Shown in pieces: positions 39,363 to 50,999 of a stretch of DNA of 64,000 nt. Positions within the stretch are counted from its first letter, which is position 1; each line of letters starts with the position of its first letter. The notes under the pieces were generated by a model. It ran no database searches. It saw only the letters and a program-made list of their open reading frames with translations, and was not told the DNA's origin. The position numbers were made by a program, and so were the translations under genes. This stretch comes from Agarophyton chilense (lineage: Eukaryota > Rhodophyta > Florideophyceae > Gracilariales > Gracilariaceae): NCBI GenBank assembly GCA_030374765.1, contig JARGXX010000077.1, positions 434,001 to 498,000 of the forward strand, written 5' to 3'.

Positions 39363-40798
39363 GGTAGACTTACTCACCGTGCGTTTTCAGAAGCACTACT
39401 GTTTTTCGGTCTTTTATTTGTATCTGACTTATTTTTGCCTCTGTATATAGTTTTAATATTTCGTTTCTTTTTTATCCTGTGCCCTAAGCTCTACCCGCCT
39501 GACTTGGTGACCCTCTTTTTCTTTGCGGCACTCTCGTTGCTGACTACTTCTCTTGTATTAACATCATTAAACTTACTTTTTCTACTTCAATCTCTCCGCA
39601 TTTTGGACCAGTTTGACTCGGGCTTACATCTTGACTTCTTCGCGCATTCCGAGAGAGGCTCCGTTGCAGTGCTACGCCCCAAAGAGGAAGATTCTAAACG
39701 TCTTCTTGTTTCTTTGTCTCTAGAGTTTACGCCACATGTCTAGATTTAGAAAACCTCTCGTGTCAGGATTTCTTTGCCTGACTGGGATGTGTCATTCAAA
39801 AAGATGAAGAAATAGAAATTAAAAAAAAGCCATTACCATCTACAAATTTCCAAAAATATCAGAAAAAAAGTAGATACCTTGTATAAACTATTTGGGAAGA
39901 GAGGTTTTCCGCCAGCAAGCTATAGCTATGACAAAACGAATATAAAATCTTTAATCAATAAGCGCAGTTGTTTTAATTGTGATTATAGAGAACAAATTTT
40001 ACGATATTGTCGTCATCCCATGAATATATCGGCTATTTCTGCCAATTAAGATCAGTTTTTTCAAACACCAAAGCAATATCCGAACCAGAACCTTGTCTTT
40101 AAAGGCGTATTGTAGAGAATATGTGATCATGTTAATACTCCATCCAAAGGTTTACAATATTCTGACACATTTTTCAATCTCGAAGAAATGAATGAAAAAG
40201 GTGTAGAAAAGTCAGACCTTTCAAATGATGATACCATGGGAAATCTTTTCACAAGCGTTCATACTGCAACTTTTACACTGAAACTGTGTCTAGTTACAGA
40301 CTCTCCAATGCAAGGAATTTCTAATAAAATTTTGAAAGATCTTAAAACCCCATCGCATAAAAAACGACAACCGTTCAATCAAAAGTGTAAATGTTTTGAA
40401 GTAACGAGCAGATATGCTAATTTAGAAACAACAACCGAGGCCAACTGTGGATGTTTGGACATCGGTGCATAAAGATCTGTCGTTGGCAGTGAGCAAGCTA
40501 AAGCTTTTTCTAAACAGTAGAACTTCAAAATAAGGAACAAACCGTTGAAAATTCGATTTCGAGCTGTAAAATCTACTTATTGACGTAAGGCTCGTACAAA
40601 GCTAAGAAATTTTGGACAAGGGGGAAGTTTTTGAAGCTCAACTTTGACATTACCAATTGCAAAATACCTATTCTACTGCGTCCAGACATTCTAGACAGAT
40701 CAAAGCTTTATGTTGATAATATTTCGAACGTTCTAGTATTCCAAGTGGAATGTAAAATGCATTTTACTTCCATCTTTCCAAATTAAATCATTCAACCC
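39363..40798. other. Unassigned DNA between two LTRs
   Basis: About 1.4 kb of AT-rich sequence. Frames of 102 codons (39435-39743, hydrophobic) and 94 codons (40188-40472) are open but show no known domain. It does not match the gypsy interior, so the two flanking LTRs are separate insertions. Confidence 0.4.
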
Positions 40799-41247
40799 TG
40801 TGAAGGAGCAATGATAACGGTTGAGCCCTGTAAGCCGCCGGGGCCTCAGGGAACTCACAGATGCCAAGTGGACTGGCCGACGTCAGCTGGTCTGATTTAG
40901 ATTATTAATTTATTTTAATTAGTGTAATAGATAAGCATTACAGTGCCAGGGAGGTCCCAACGCCCCTTCAGTACTATTTACTTGGCTCTAGTGACGCTTC
41001 TCTCTTAGGGTAAGGTAGGCAACGTTAGGATACTAAATAACCCCCTTTGGTATATTAGTTCCACCAATCAGTCTCCAAGCCATCGTTTCCGTTGCTCCAA
41101 CCTGTAGAACTACGCAGTAAACGCCAGTCCATTGCACCAAGTACACTGGGAGGGCCGCCGTCAAGGATTCGCACCTTAGGACCCGCTCTACCACGCTCCC
41201 ACCGGTCGAGACCCGTACGCTGACCCACCCGTCATTGCGTTGCGTTT
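40799..41247 (+). repeat. 5' LTR of the gypsy element
   Basis: About 449 bp, homologous to the solo LTR at 38917-39362. Starts TGTGAAGG; the last bases differ from the solo copy (GCGTTGCGTTT rather than GCGTTACA), then the putative primer-binding site begins. Contains a tRNA-like stretch at 41151-41202 (minus strand). Confidence 0.87.
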
Positions 41248-41414
41248 TGGTCTCCCGGCTTAGAATTTTCTAGGAATAATTGAACGGACCACTGGAACGA
41301 AGCATTATCCGGATTCTAAACTTTTGTTTAATTCCCCAACGGTCCAGAAGTACAAAAGCAACCGCCATTATAGACGTAGGAAACACACTCAACCGACCAG
41401 ACCATAAGATTCCC

Positions 41415-42134
41415 ATGGCAGTAACAGTTGCCACTGCAACGCCGACGGTGTCGCCTGAATCTCAGCTTGATAATTTTAGCGACCACATTAACAAGAGAAG
41501 CCAGCCGCAAGGAGTACTGACTCCCCTGGACGACCCTGAAAGGATTCGCCGAGAACCCACGGTAGCAGCGCGTTTACGAGAACGCCTTACTAGGGCCACC
41601 TTCAGGCCAGGAACACCACGAGGAGAACTCCGTAGAACCGAAGGATTTATAGGGAATATTCTCACAGGGCTTGCTGACGTTCTCTGGCCCCGTCTCCGTG
41701 AGCCCTGGTCAGCCCATGTGGATACCATTGTGGACATGCGACTCGCCACGGCGATCGCTGACCATACGGACTACCTTGTTACGGCAATCATCCCCAAGGT
41801 CATGGAGTCTGAGCTATTCTTATACTCCCTCGTTCAGGCCGTTAAAGAAGCAGTCACCAGCCAGTCAGGCAACACGGTCCCTAGGACCACTTCGCAAGTC
41901 AACCATCCCGCTTTTATATGGCAACCCCCAACCGAAACCCCAGGAGTGGTGGTAATACCCGCCCCTCTCCGGGAACACTATCTGGAAAATCTAATGGAAG
42001 GACAATCTAGGAGCAGAAGAGAGGCTCCTCGTTTAGAAGAGAGACAGATTGCCCGCCCCAAAGGACAATATGAGGTACAGCGATCTCAGGGCTCCATCGG
42101 ATCTGATAAAGAGATCGATCCTTTAGGTCCCTAG
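41415..42134 (+). pseudogene. Gypsy gag, N-terminal part
   Basis: An open frame of 239 residues from the ATG at 41415; the frame reaches back to 41280 through a TTG. Hydrophilic, Pro/Arg/Thr-rich, with no named domain, but its place right after the LTR and before capsid-like sequence identifies it as gag. It ends in a TAG after DPLGP. Confidence 0.65.
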
Positions 42135-42367
42135 TCCACTGGAAAGAAACAAAGTAACCGCTGTAGAAAGAACAACAGAAGGAGTAAAAGAAGAGTCCAT
42201 TCGGACACGAGTGATTCCGAATCGGCCTCGACCGAAACGACCGACTCGAAAGTGGATGAGGCTGCTGTTCAAGGCCTGAAACCACTCACAATGGCAAACA
42301 AACTTTTTCTTAAGGTTCTAGACAACTGGAATTACTGGCCGACAGATCCGCGAAATATTCTGGTTCG

Positions 42368-42571
42368 GTGTCTCGAAGAGTCGCCAAACGGATCAAACGG
42401 ATGCAACTAATCATTACGGACAAGTTCTCGGGATCCGATCCCATTGCTGTCCTTAGGTTTCTCAGTTGGTTCCGTACAGCCTGCGATCAGAACGGTGTCT
42501 ACGAGGGCGCCACTCGGTACCTTCTCCAATTCTTTTTTACAGGACAGAATACAAAACAGATGCGTGACTGA
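42368..42571 (+). pseudogene. Gypsy gag capsid fragment
   Basis: KFSGSDPIAVLRFLSWFRTA then CDQNGVYEGATRYLLQFFFTG matches the retrotransposon gag capsid pattern (KFDGxDPxxxxxFLxxxxxACxxxxIxEGAAxxLLxxFL). It is cut by a TGA and separated from the upstream gag part by a frameshift. Confidence 0.7.
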
Positions 42572-43560
42572 GTGGTTTCGAAGATATCTCGCACAACTCA
42601 CTTAGTGGATGCTCAAGACCGTTAGCTCCTCAGGTCATATCCTCAGGTTGTTCATTACCTCTTGGAAACTTAGGCCACGGATGACGTCATAATGGATGCC
42701 AACCAGGAAGTAATCTCCTGTAGGCAGAGCTCCAATATGGCCGAATCGGCTTTTGCAGACGACCTATGGAAGAAAACTTACCGATGTGGAAACGTGTTCT
42801 CCGAAAAACGCCTTAAACGTCACTTTATCACGTGATTTCTCCCTGCCATTCGGACACATGTGCGCAATTACCAAACAGAAACCCCACAATACTCCTTCCG
42901 AATGCTCGTTACTTATGCCGAAGGTTATAGAAAAACCTACAGGATTTTTAGGCGAAACGCTGACATATTCAGAGGACACGCAACTCCATTGTGTAAACCC
43001 AACCAAGCCCATTTCGTTAGCTCCACGGAATCGGACATGGATGAATCACTCCACTACGCCGATTCGGAAGATGCCCTCATGATCAATTTCAGTGCTCCTC
43101 CGTCCGGGCCCCCTTCATATATCTCCCAGGGAACTACAGCGACTACTGAACCACCCACACCCAAGTATTCTCCCTTTCCGCCCTGCAAGGTTTTTGATCG
43201 CTCTCCAAGGGCTTGCTTACTCTGCCTTTTCATGACCCAATTTTGTGACTGCACAAGGTATATGCCTGAGGACGAACGTAAAAACCTCCCAGCCCTAAAG
43301 GAATAGAATTACCAGGTGCAGGGATCCAAAGGAATGTTTAACACGGCACAGCAACGAACCACAGAGACCCCTGGAAGCTCACGCTATGCCACGCCTCCGG
43401 ATACACCCATCAAATCCCCACAGGTCCACACCATTGTAGATCCTACGGACGACCCCGTGGAAGAACCCTATCCTCAGGAAGAAACGGAAACCCCATCGGA
43501 AAACTCCTAGAGGGATGACTCGAGGCAAGTCCTCCCTGTTTAGGCCCCTGCATCAACCAA
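42572..43560 (+). other. Degenerate gag/linker between capsid and protease
   Basis: Overlapping plus-strand frames (42753-43082, 42860-43306, 43316-43510) encode Pro/Thr/Ser-rich sequence with a Cys cluster (CLLCLFMTQFCDC), perhaps a decayed zinc knuckle. No intact frame. Confidence 0.45.
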
Positions 43561-43800
43561 TTGGACGGTCATGAGCCGAGGAGCTCTTCACCTTCCAATA
43601 CAAATCATCCAGAATGGACCACTCATGTACAACCGGAATTGGAACACAGTAACGACCCCGTCTGTATCCTCAGGAAAGAGAATTACAAAGTTCAGGTAAC
43701 CGTGGGACTTTGTTCCAACAACTCTCGAGGGACCACGGCCGTATTGGACACAGGAGCTGGTCCCGACTTGTTCCATCTCAAGCTACTTCCATCGGGTTAG
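43561..43800 (+). pseudogene. Gypsy aspartic protease fragment
   Basis: The motif TTAVLDTGAGPDLFHLKLLP contains the DTGA active-site triad of retropepsins. The frame stops (TAG) after LLPSG; the downstream part of the domain continues near 43858-44100 (LGTSFIDQY). Confidence 0.78.
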
Positions 43801-44151
43801 GAAGATTTCGTTCAGGCAAGGAAGACCCCCAAGATTACCGATGCGTCACGTAGACCAATGGACATTAAAGGGATAGTACCACTTTACCTCCAGTTAGGGC
43901 ATTTCAAAGTCTGCATGTGGTTCCCTGTATGTCCTAACTCGGGCGCTGAGGAAATCCTAGGGACCTCCTTCATCGATCAATACATTGAGGCCATTTATCC
44001 AGGCCTTAGGAAAGTTGTATTCTACTGCGCACCTTCCATCTCCATACCTTGTTTCGCCCCAGGGCCAGAAGCTAGCCGCAAACAAGCGGTTGTCTCCTAA
44101 AACACGAAGTCCAATAAGGTTCGCCTGCCAAAGGCCATAAAGATACCCCCG

Positions 44152-45394
44152 ATGACCCTAATCGCTGTCTCGGTCCATTCCCAGTACTCAGGTCTCATAA
44201 AGATTCAGAACCACCCGAAAACGGTCCTGAAACACATTACATTGATGGGAAATATAGTACTCGACATCCACCCCAACAGGCCGTTCTTGGTCACAATCAG
44301 CAACTTCAGCGAAAAAGCCTTAAAGATACTTAAAGGTACAGTTATTGGCATCACTCTAACCGCTCCCGTGGCCGTCATGGAAGCCCTAATGGATAACGTT
44401 TCAACGCGAATTCCCGACGAGGACGTCGACTCTTGGGAGGGGACAGTCGCTCTCGGCGCAGAATTCGAATCGTATAGGCCCCAGGTACTTGAACTCCTCA
44501 GAGAATATAAGGCCATGTGGTCAGGTAAATTGGGCACAATCAGAGACACTACACACCGCATTGACCTTCAAGATGATGCTAGACCACAGTTCCAGCATCC
44601 ATACCGTACAGGCCTTAAGGGAAGGGAAATTTTCGCCGACCAGATGGACAAAACGGGCGAAGCTCAAGTCATAGAGTCGGCGCCTCCGAACCAATTCGAA
44701 TGGGCAAGGCCCCTTGTCTTCGTTTCGAAGAAAGACGGCTCCGTCAGGTTCTGTGTCGGCTACAGGAAGCTGAACGCAGTAATCAAGAGGGACTCATACC
44801 CGATGCCCCGCATGGAAGACTGTCTGGATTTTTCATGCGAAGCTGTCTTATTTACCACACTGGACGCTAACTCTTGATATTGGAAAATCTCTTTGACCGA
44901 AGATGCGAGAGCGCTGACAACCTTCACCAACCATGAAGTTCTGTTCAGATTTACTCGTATGCCCTTTGGTTTAAAGAATGCGCCAGCAACCTTCCAACGG
45001 GAAATGGGCATCATATTGTCCAGAGTCAAATGGAAGTTCGCCTTGGTCTAAAGCTATCCGTCAGGCTAAACCTCCCAGGACCCATACAGAACCACGATCC
45101 TTCGTGGGCTTGTATGTTTTTTCTCTACCATTCGTCCAAGGGTTGGCTAGAATGTTGGCCCCTCTAAACGCAATGCTGAAGAAGGGAACGCCTTCCGAGT
45201 TCAAAGCCCTTACCGATGACCAGTACGAGGCATTTCAGACCTTAAAGGACAAATTGCTGAACCCACCTATATTGGCTTTACCAAAACACAATAGGCCTTT
45301 TGTTCTGGACACAGATTCCTATGATATCCAAGTGGGTTGTAAACTGCTACAGAAACAGGATTCACCGAAGGACTATCGACATATTGGATACTAG
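44152..45394 (+). pseudogene. Gypsy reverse transcriptase / RNase H with the YxDD region deleted
   Basis: RT blocks are clear: HRIDLQDDARP, FVSKKDGSVRFCVGYRKLNA, YPMPRMEDC, then a TGA (44875-44877) in place of the Gly of DANSGY. After that come FRFTRMPFGLKNAPATFQRE and WKFALV. At 45049 the sequence jumps to AIRQAKPPRTHTEPRSFVGL, which normally lies about 60 residues further on. The palm-domain YxDD active site and primer-grip region are therefore gone. RNase H begins at FVLDTDSYDIQ. Inactive. Confidence 0.87.
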
Positions 45395-45469
45395 AGCAGA
45401 ACGCTCACCAACGCGGAGCAAAACCACAGTTCTACCTAGAAGGAATGTCTAGCCATCGTATGGTCCGTA

Positions 45470-46990
45470 TTGACACTCCGTCCGTACCTCGAGGGAACCA
45501 GGTTTACCATTAAGACAGACCATTACTCACTCCGCTGGCTACTCAATATGACCGATGCACCAAGTCGCCTCGCTCGGTGGCGCCTCAGGCTTTCAGAATA
45601 TGACTACGAGATAACCTATACGCCAGGCATCAAGCACCAGGCAGCAGCTGCCCTCTCGCGAATCATTACCGACGAAACTGACGACAATCCATTGGCCGAC
45701 CTAATTCCTACTCCCTTCGCAGATGATAGACCTCAGGATAATACGGAAACGGATTACTTTATGGGTAAGGTCGAAGTGGATAACCCTGAGGTAAAGAAGA
45801 ATGAAGTCTACTTATTGGACAAAGAGACAGTACCACCCAATTCGACACCACCTCAAGTTAATGCAATAACCACAGAGGAAAAATTGCTCCTGCCTATAAC
45901 TATTGAGGAGCTCCTAAAGACGCAGGTCGAAGACGAGTACTGCAAGGAAACGGCCCAATTGGTAGAAACCCCTGCATATCTATTCGACTATAACCGATCT
46001 GGTTTACTGTGCCGCCGCTCAGCGCTGGATGGCGCACTCCAACGGGTAATACAAAGTTCACTAAGGGCGCGATTTCTATACCTCGCCCCTTTCTTTCGCT
46101 TGGCTGGGCACCCTGAAGGCCGACAAGTGTACCAAACCCTGAGGAAGTTCTTCTACTGTCCACAGATGGCGCAGGACGTATGGCAAACCGCACAGAACTG
46201 TAAACAGAACTGTACATCGTGCGCACAAATCCGAGGGTCTCGCACCAACCATCAGTCCAAATTAAAGCTCTTCCCCGCCCCAGGTCCGATGGAATTTGTC
46301 GCAGTGGATATACTTGGGCCTTTGCGTAAGTCGTCCCATGGAAAACGATTTGTCTTGGTCATAACCTATAGAATAACCAAACTTACCCGAGTCCTACCCC
46401 TAGGGAAGACAACAGCCACAGATGTCGCCACGGTCTTATTGTCCCACCGGGTATATCCATACGGCATTCCACTCTACCTCCTTACATATAACGGCAGCCA
46501 GTTTGTATCCAAATTCTTCTCACACGAGTGTGCTACCTTAGGTATCAAACATATGCCCACCACGGCGTACCACCCGCAGGCTAATGGCCAAGCCGAACGC
46601 TTCAAACCTACCCTTCTGGACCGATTATCGCTTTACGTATCGGAGCATCAATTGAACTGGTACGACTACGTTGAACCACTGATTTATGCCTACTACATGC
46701 GGGTGCACACTTCGATGGGGACAACACCTTTCGGTTTAACGCTAACGAGGTTGCCACCGCCGATAGCTGTTGACCTTCCGGAGTCTATCATACCCCAAGA
46801 CATAAGCGAAGGGAAGATTCCTACCCAGGTGAAGCGCTACTCGCGCCGACTTATCGACCGCATTATCCAGTCGGTCAGAGATGTACTAACCAAAGCGCAA
46901 CGGCGCTACAAGGTCAATTTCGACAAAGCCGTTTGGAACACACCGACCTTTGGAAAAGGAGAACTTTTTTACCTGGACCGGCCACCATAG
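45470..46990 (+). pseudogene. Gypsy RNase H end and integrase, catalytic Asp replaced
   Basis: An open frame of 506 codons. RNase H: TDHYSLRWLLNMTDAPSRLARW and the EITYTPGIKHQAAAALSR block. Integrase: a zinc-binding HHCC-like region (CKQNCTSC), then FVAVDILGPL (first Asp). LLTYNGSQFV follows, where the expected Asp of TDNGSQF is Tyr, and then YHPQANGQAERF (Glu). The loss of the second catalytic Asp makes it inactive although the frame is open. It starts at a TTG because the polyprotein is broken upstream. Confidence 0.88.
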
Positions 46991-47133
46991 GACACTGAGG
47001 AACTCGAGGACACTATGCGGAAGCTTTTACCCCGCTCTACGGGACAATAAAAAGTCCTTAAGGCCAATAGGCCAATCAACACACCGGTACATTACTAATT
47101 GACGGCGCACAGGACACCGTATCGATTGATCGG

Positions 47134-47745
47134 GTGACACGAGCCCCCACCTCCCTCGAATCACCAAAGTCCCAGTCCCCTGGCCCAACGAAATCAATAC
47201 GACCTCAGGTCAAATCTCAAGTCCCCATACCACCGAAGGCAGTTCCCGCAGACCCGACTGGCCCCATGGACCCGATGGTCATTACCAATGACGATGACTT
47301 ATCTCTTCCAACCGATTCCGATGGATCCACCCCTCTGGACCACACTCTCATGCCGGAGAATGAATTCCAACCGGAATATGTGATTCAGCGTATCATCGCC
47401 TCCGGTCGGGGAGAAGATAGAACTAAGCGCTTCCACGTCCGTTGGATCGGCTAAACGACTGAGGAAGACACTTGGAAAGAGCATCAAACCGTTCCGGCTA
47501 GTTTTATCGCTCGCTATTGGCGCAAAATCGGCACCACAGAGCGCAGCCTTCAAGAGGGGGCAACCATTGGTCCGAATAATCCAACCATTAGCCGCCCGAA
47601 TAATCCCAAAAAGCCTCCCAAACCGTCTCCCGACACGAAGGTTTGCCGGAGCACGACGGTTCGTCGTAGCTCCCGCATCATGGAACAGAACAAATTCAGT
47701 CCTTCGGAAACACCTGAGGAAGACCTGAGACGCTCTCAAGGTTGA
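47134..47745 (+). pseudogene. Chromodomain tail of the gypsy integrase
   Basis: QPEYVIQRIIASG then RFHVRWIG, a TAA (47452-47454), and TTEEDTWKEHQTVPASFIARYW form one chromodomain (EYxVExIL ... YLVRWKGY ... EEDTWEPxxxLP). The TAA stands where Tyr follows WxG. Such domains steer chromoviral integration to chromatin. The frame continues to a TGA at 47743-47745 with a basic, Pro-rich end. Confidence 0.8.
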
Positions 47746-48640
47746 ATGACGTCCCGGGGCACGCCCGTCTGAGATACAGTAGCAAACTTGAGAAAGCACA
47801 ATCATTACTTTATTTGGCTAACTAACAGAGACCAAACAGCCCTCGCCATGACCTCAAAGTTCGCGGAAGCGCTCCGAACACCAACAGGACTCATTAGGGG
47901 CAGCACAGGAGTAACTCCGTCTTCCTCATTGGAATCTGCAGGATCGAAACCGGGACTAAGGTCACCCGAGGAGTCTACTGTATCACTAGGGCCGGCCTCA
48001 GCAAGCCGAGCACGCTTCTACGTCGGAGAATCACCTGAGAAACTATTTCCATCATCGGAAGCCTCCCGGTCTCTCAAATTTAGACCATACCGGGCATCCA
48101 AGTTGGCAATAATACTCTGGGACATCACTTTGGCATTCTGGTGCAGTATATTGACCATGGCGGTCTTCAGATCCTGACCCCGTTAGACAATCGCGGCGTA
48201 GCGCGCCGAGTGACGCGCCCAGGAGCAAGCTTCCCTCAGGACTGGCAATGTCCATCGAGGCAGTAATACGAATGGGACGGCAGAAAGGCATGACGCACTG
48301 CCAGTGGATTTCGTTCGACAGTACGGTCGTAGCGGTCCCCAGGGCGCTCACAAGCCATTTCGTATTCTGAGGAGCTTCCCGCTTGGTTGTTCGAAGCCAT
48401 GGCGCCGCTTCCCGCAGACTGGTCCGCCGGGAAATGGATAGGATAACCGACGGAAGCGACAAAGTCTGGAGAAAGATTGCCGTATCCGACGGGCTTATAA
48501 GGCGATGGCGGCATCGTGCGCCACCAATGGAGGAATATTCCGACGGGAAGGAGAGAAGATGAAACCGAATCGGGCATAATGACCAAGGTGGACAGGAGTG
48601 GACGAAGCGCGCACCGTGGGGTTGCATCGTGCAACCCTTA
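47746..48640 (-). other. Decayed repeat DNA with minus-strand gag-like frames
   Basis: Minus-strand frames (48052-48634 and further toward 47800) encode Ser/Pro/Asp-rich sequence reminiscent of retroelement gag, but I cannot name a domain. No LTR was found. Confidence 0.35.
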
Positions 48641-50358
48641 TGAACATCTAATGTGCTTCGAATATGGCCAAAGTGAGGACGGAATATGAGCGTTTAGGTC
48701 AGAAATCTGTGAGATCTTATAACTAGTAAAGAGAAGAAAGAATGGTTTCTGAGAAACAGTGCGAAATGTTGCCGAAAAATGACTGTAAATTGACTGAAAT
48801 ATGGCCTTCAAGTTTAACGAGATATTCATTACTTCACTTAATACATGTTTTACCAGATGTTCGCATTAAACCTCTACACTTCGTCTTCATTTCTTTCATA
48901 TGTCGGCCATATTCGATGTTTTTTGTGAATGGCTCTAACTAAAAAACTCGGACACATTTACGTCATGCGGAATGAATATGAAACAAACTTTAACAAAGTA
49001 GAATTCAAAAGAAAGCATTTTAATTTCCTTCATCCTTTAGTGGATATTCTAATCAATCTTTTAAACCAAGCTGCACCGGAACAAGCGAACTCCCAAAACA
49101 AAGAATTTCTCAAATGTAATATCGAAGTGTTTTCAAACATGCAAGCGTTTTACTACAGAATGACAAAGAATTTAAGTCTCTTTTCGACAAGAAGTTGTAT
49201 TCAATAAATACTCTGCAATTCCAATGGATCTATGCTTTAATGTCAAAGAAGGCTTTTTGCATGTTGTAGATTTGCATACTCATTTTGGACCAGCTCGTTT
49301 TCTTGAGGTTCATTACATACAGGACATTTTGAATGCTTCCTTAAAATTTTAGGCTATCCTGTACACAGACTATCGTGATTATATTTATTGTGGTCAAATT
49401 TTAGCATTTAACCTCCCAGCAATGGGAGGGCATTTTGGACGAATTAAGCATTGATTTCATTTTTTGAGGAGTTTAAGGTTATAATTCTATTGGTGCTAGT
49501 AAACGCTCTACCGATCCGCTACAACAATTTCCTCAAAAGATAACAATCGACTCCAACGTATCGGGAAAGAAGCTCATGTTGGCAACCGCTATGGAAGCCA
49601 TGAACGACACAGTGTACCCGGAAGAACTGCTTTCATCCATATTGATATTTGGAGTACGTCATTAGTTTTCGGTATTCATACCAACTTACTGGATCAAAAA
49701 GATCGATTGCAAGCCTTTCTCATCGCTCGATCCGCAATGAAAATCATTGAAAATGAAATCAGTTTCAAACGATCTCTCGAATCTCGCCTACCAGAAGCTG
49801 GTAATCATGACTATAGTCCACGTCAAAAAGGGTTTGTTTCTCGACAAAAAAAAATTCTCCGTTGGACAGTACCTTTCTATGCACCCAATATATTTGGGAA
49901 TCTAATTTTAATGAAAAAGAAAGATGGGAAAGAACATAAAAAAAACAGCATCACAAAAGCTAAGCCATTTCACGATAATTTTCAACCTGAGTTAAATTCT
50001 CAAGATTCAGATCCAATCCTCCATGGTTTTCAAAACAATCTTAACAACTTTATGAAGACCTTGAACAGGTGCAATAATAAAGAATCTCAAAAAACCGAAA
50101 TAACAGTATAAATCACTAAAACATTGAATCGGCGCGACCTACGTGGAAACACCCCCAAAATTTTTGAAAGCGGAAGAGAGGGACCTAAAAGAACTCTTCA
50201 AACGAATTAATTCAAACATATTCTCAAGAAACGAAGCACCTGCAAATGCAAACATAATCGGATCAAGATTTGTTCTAGTTCTAAAAAAGCTGAGGAACAG
50301 GAGAAGACTTAGACAAAGCCAGCAAATGCACAATTACCCATTTAGAGCGAACCAATAA
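48640..50358 (+). pseudogene. Ty1/copia relic: integrase end and RT start
   Basis: Near 49560-49800, in two frames, AMEAMNDTVYPEELLSSILIFGV then QKDRLQAFLIARSAMKIIENE matches the C-terminal integrase region of copia elements (AxxAMNDTxGPxGLxPxLLVFG ... LPxQxxRxxAxxxARxEM). At 50143-50358, FLKAEERDLKELFKRINSN and NIIGSRFVLVLKK match the start of copia RT (NILGSRFVLxxK). All frames are broken. The 48929-49207 frame is not recognised. Confidence 0.6.
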
Positions 50359-50441
50359 ACCGGATAACATCGGCTGAACCATCACGCTTGGGAGCCAACA
50401 TGGGCGAAGAAGGCCAAGAGTAGGATACACTTCAAATAGTG

Positions 50442-50990
50442 ATGGATACAACTCCCCCCGAATCTTTGGTAAATAAGGCTCGTGTGGCTGAGAACCCTAA
50501 CAAGGGCCGAAGGATCACGGAACGTGAAGAAAAACAAGTAACCGTAGTCCCAACGAGCATGGAATCAGAAGCCAAAAGAGGCACTGCAGTTGTAGTAAAG
50601 CTCCTTGAGCTCCCCGATCAGACTACTCAGAGTAATTCTGAAAAGGCAGAGAGTTCCCAAGTACCTTCTCAGGAGTTTCAAAGAAACGATAACGTTTTGC
50701 CATCCAGCATGGAACCCTCTAGGTCTAGTACCAGTCGTTGAAAACAGATGGACCAGAGTCTCGCGCCATCCGCTGATACATTTGAAAATGCCAAAGAGTA
50801 CGTCATTAATCGCATTACAGATCACGGCAAGGGCGATGAATCACACAAATTACTGTATCGCGTTCGTTTGTACGGTTTTCCTCCGGAGCGGATACTTAGG
50901 AGCCTATTACGCATATTCCGCGTTTGCTGGTCGTGTGTTATCATCGCTGCATTCGACAGTCATTTCCTGTGAGGTTCATACCACAGTAGC
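50442..50990 (+). pseudogene. Second gypsy chromodomain fragment
   Basis: After a Glu/Ser-rich stretch, FENAKEYVINRITDHGKGDE and KLLYRVRLYGFPPE match a chromodomain. A +1 shift then gives ADT, a TAG and EPITHIPRLLV (the EEDTWEP block with Trp changed to stop). It belongs to a different gypsy copy from the 40.8-47.7 kb element. Confidence 0.6.
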
Positions 50991-50999
50991 GGGCTTTTT

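Larger units (their letters stand above)
40799..47745 (+). mobile_element. Ty3/gypsy chromovirus, degenerate, 5' LTR only
   Basis: The order on the plus strand is LTR, gag, protease, reverse transcriptase, RNase H, integrase, chromodomain, as in chromodomain-bearing Ty3/gypsy elements. The 5' LTR starts at TGTGAAGGAG (40799), and a TGGTCTCCCGG stretch at 41248, directly after it, has the form of a primer-binding site. The coding part ends at a TGA at 47743-47745. No matching 3' LTR was found downstream. Multiple stops, a deletion in reverse transcriptase and a lost integrase residue mean it cannot transpose. Confidence 0.9.

Noticed and set aside
47299-47805. 168-codon minus-strand frame opposite the gypsy chromodomain
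   Set aside because: Antisense shadow of the plus-strand chromodomain reading.
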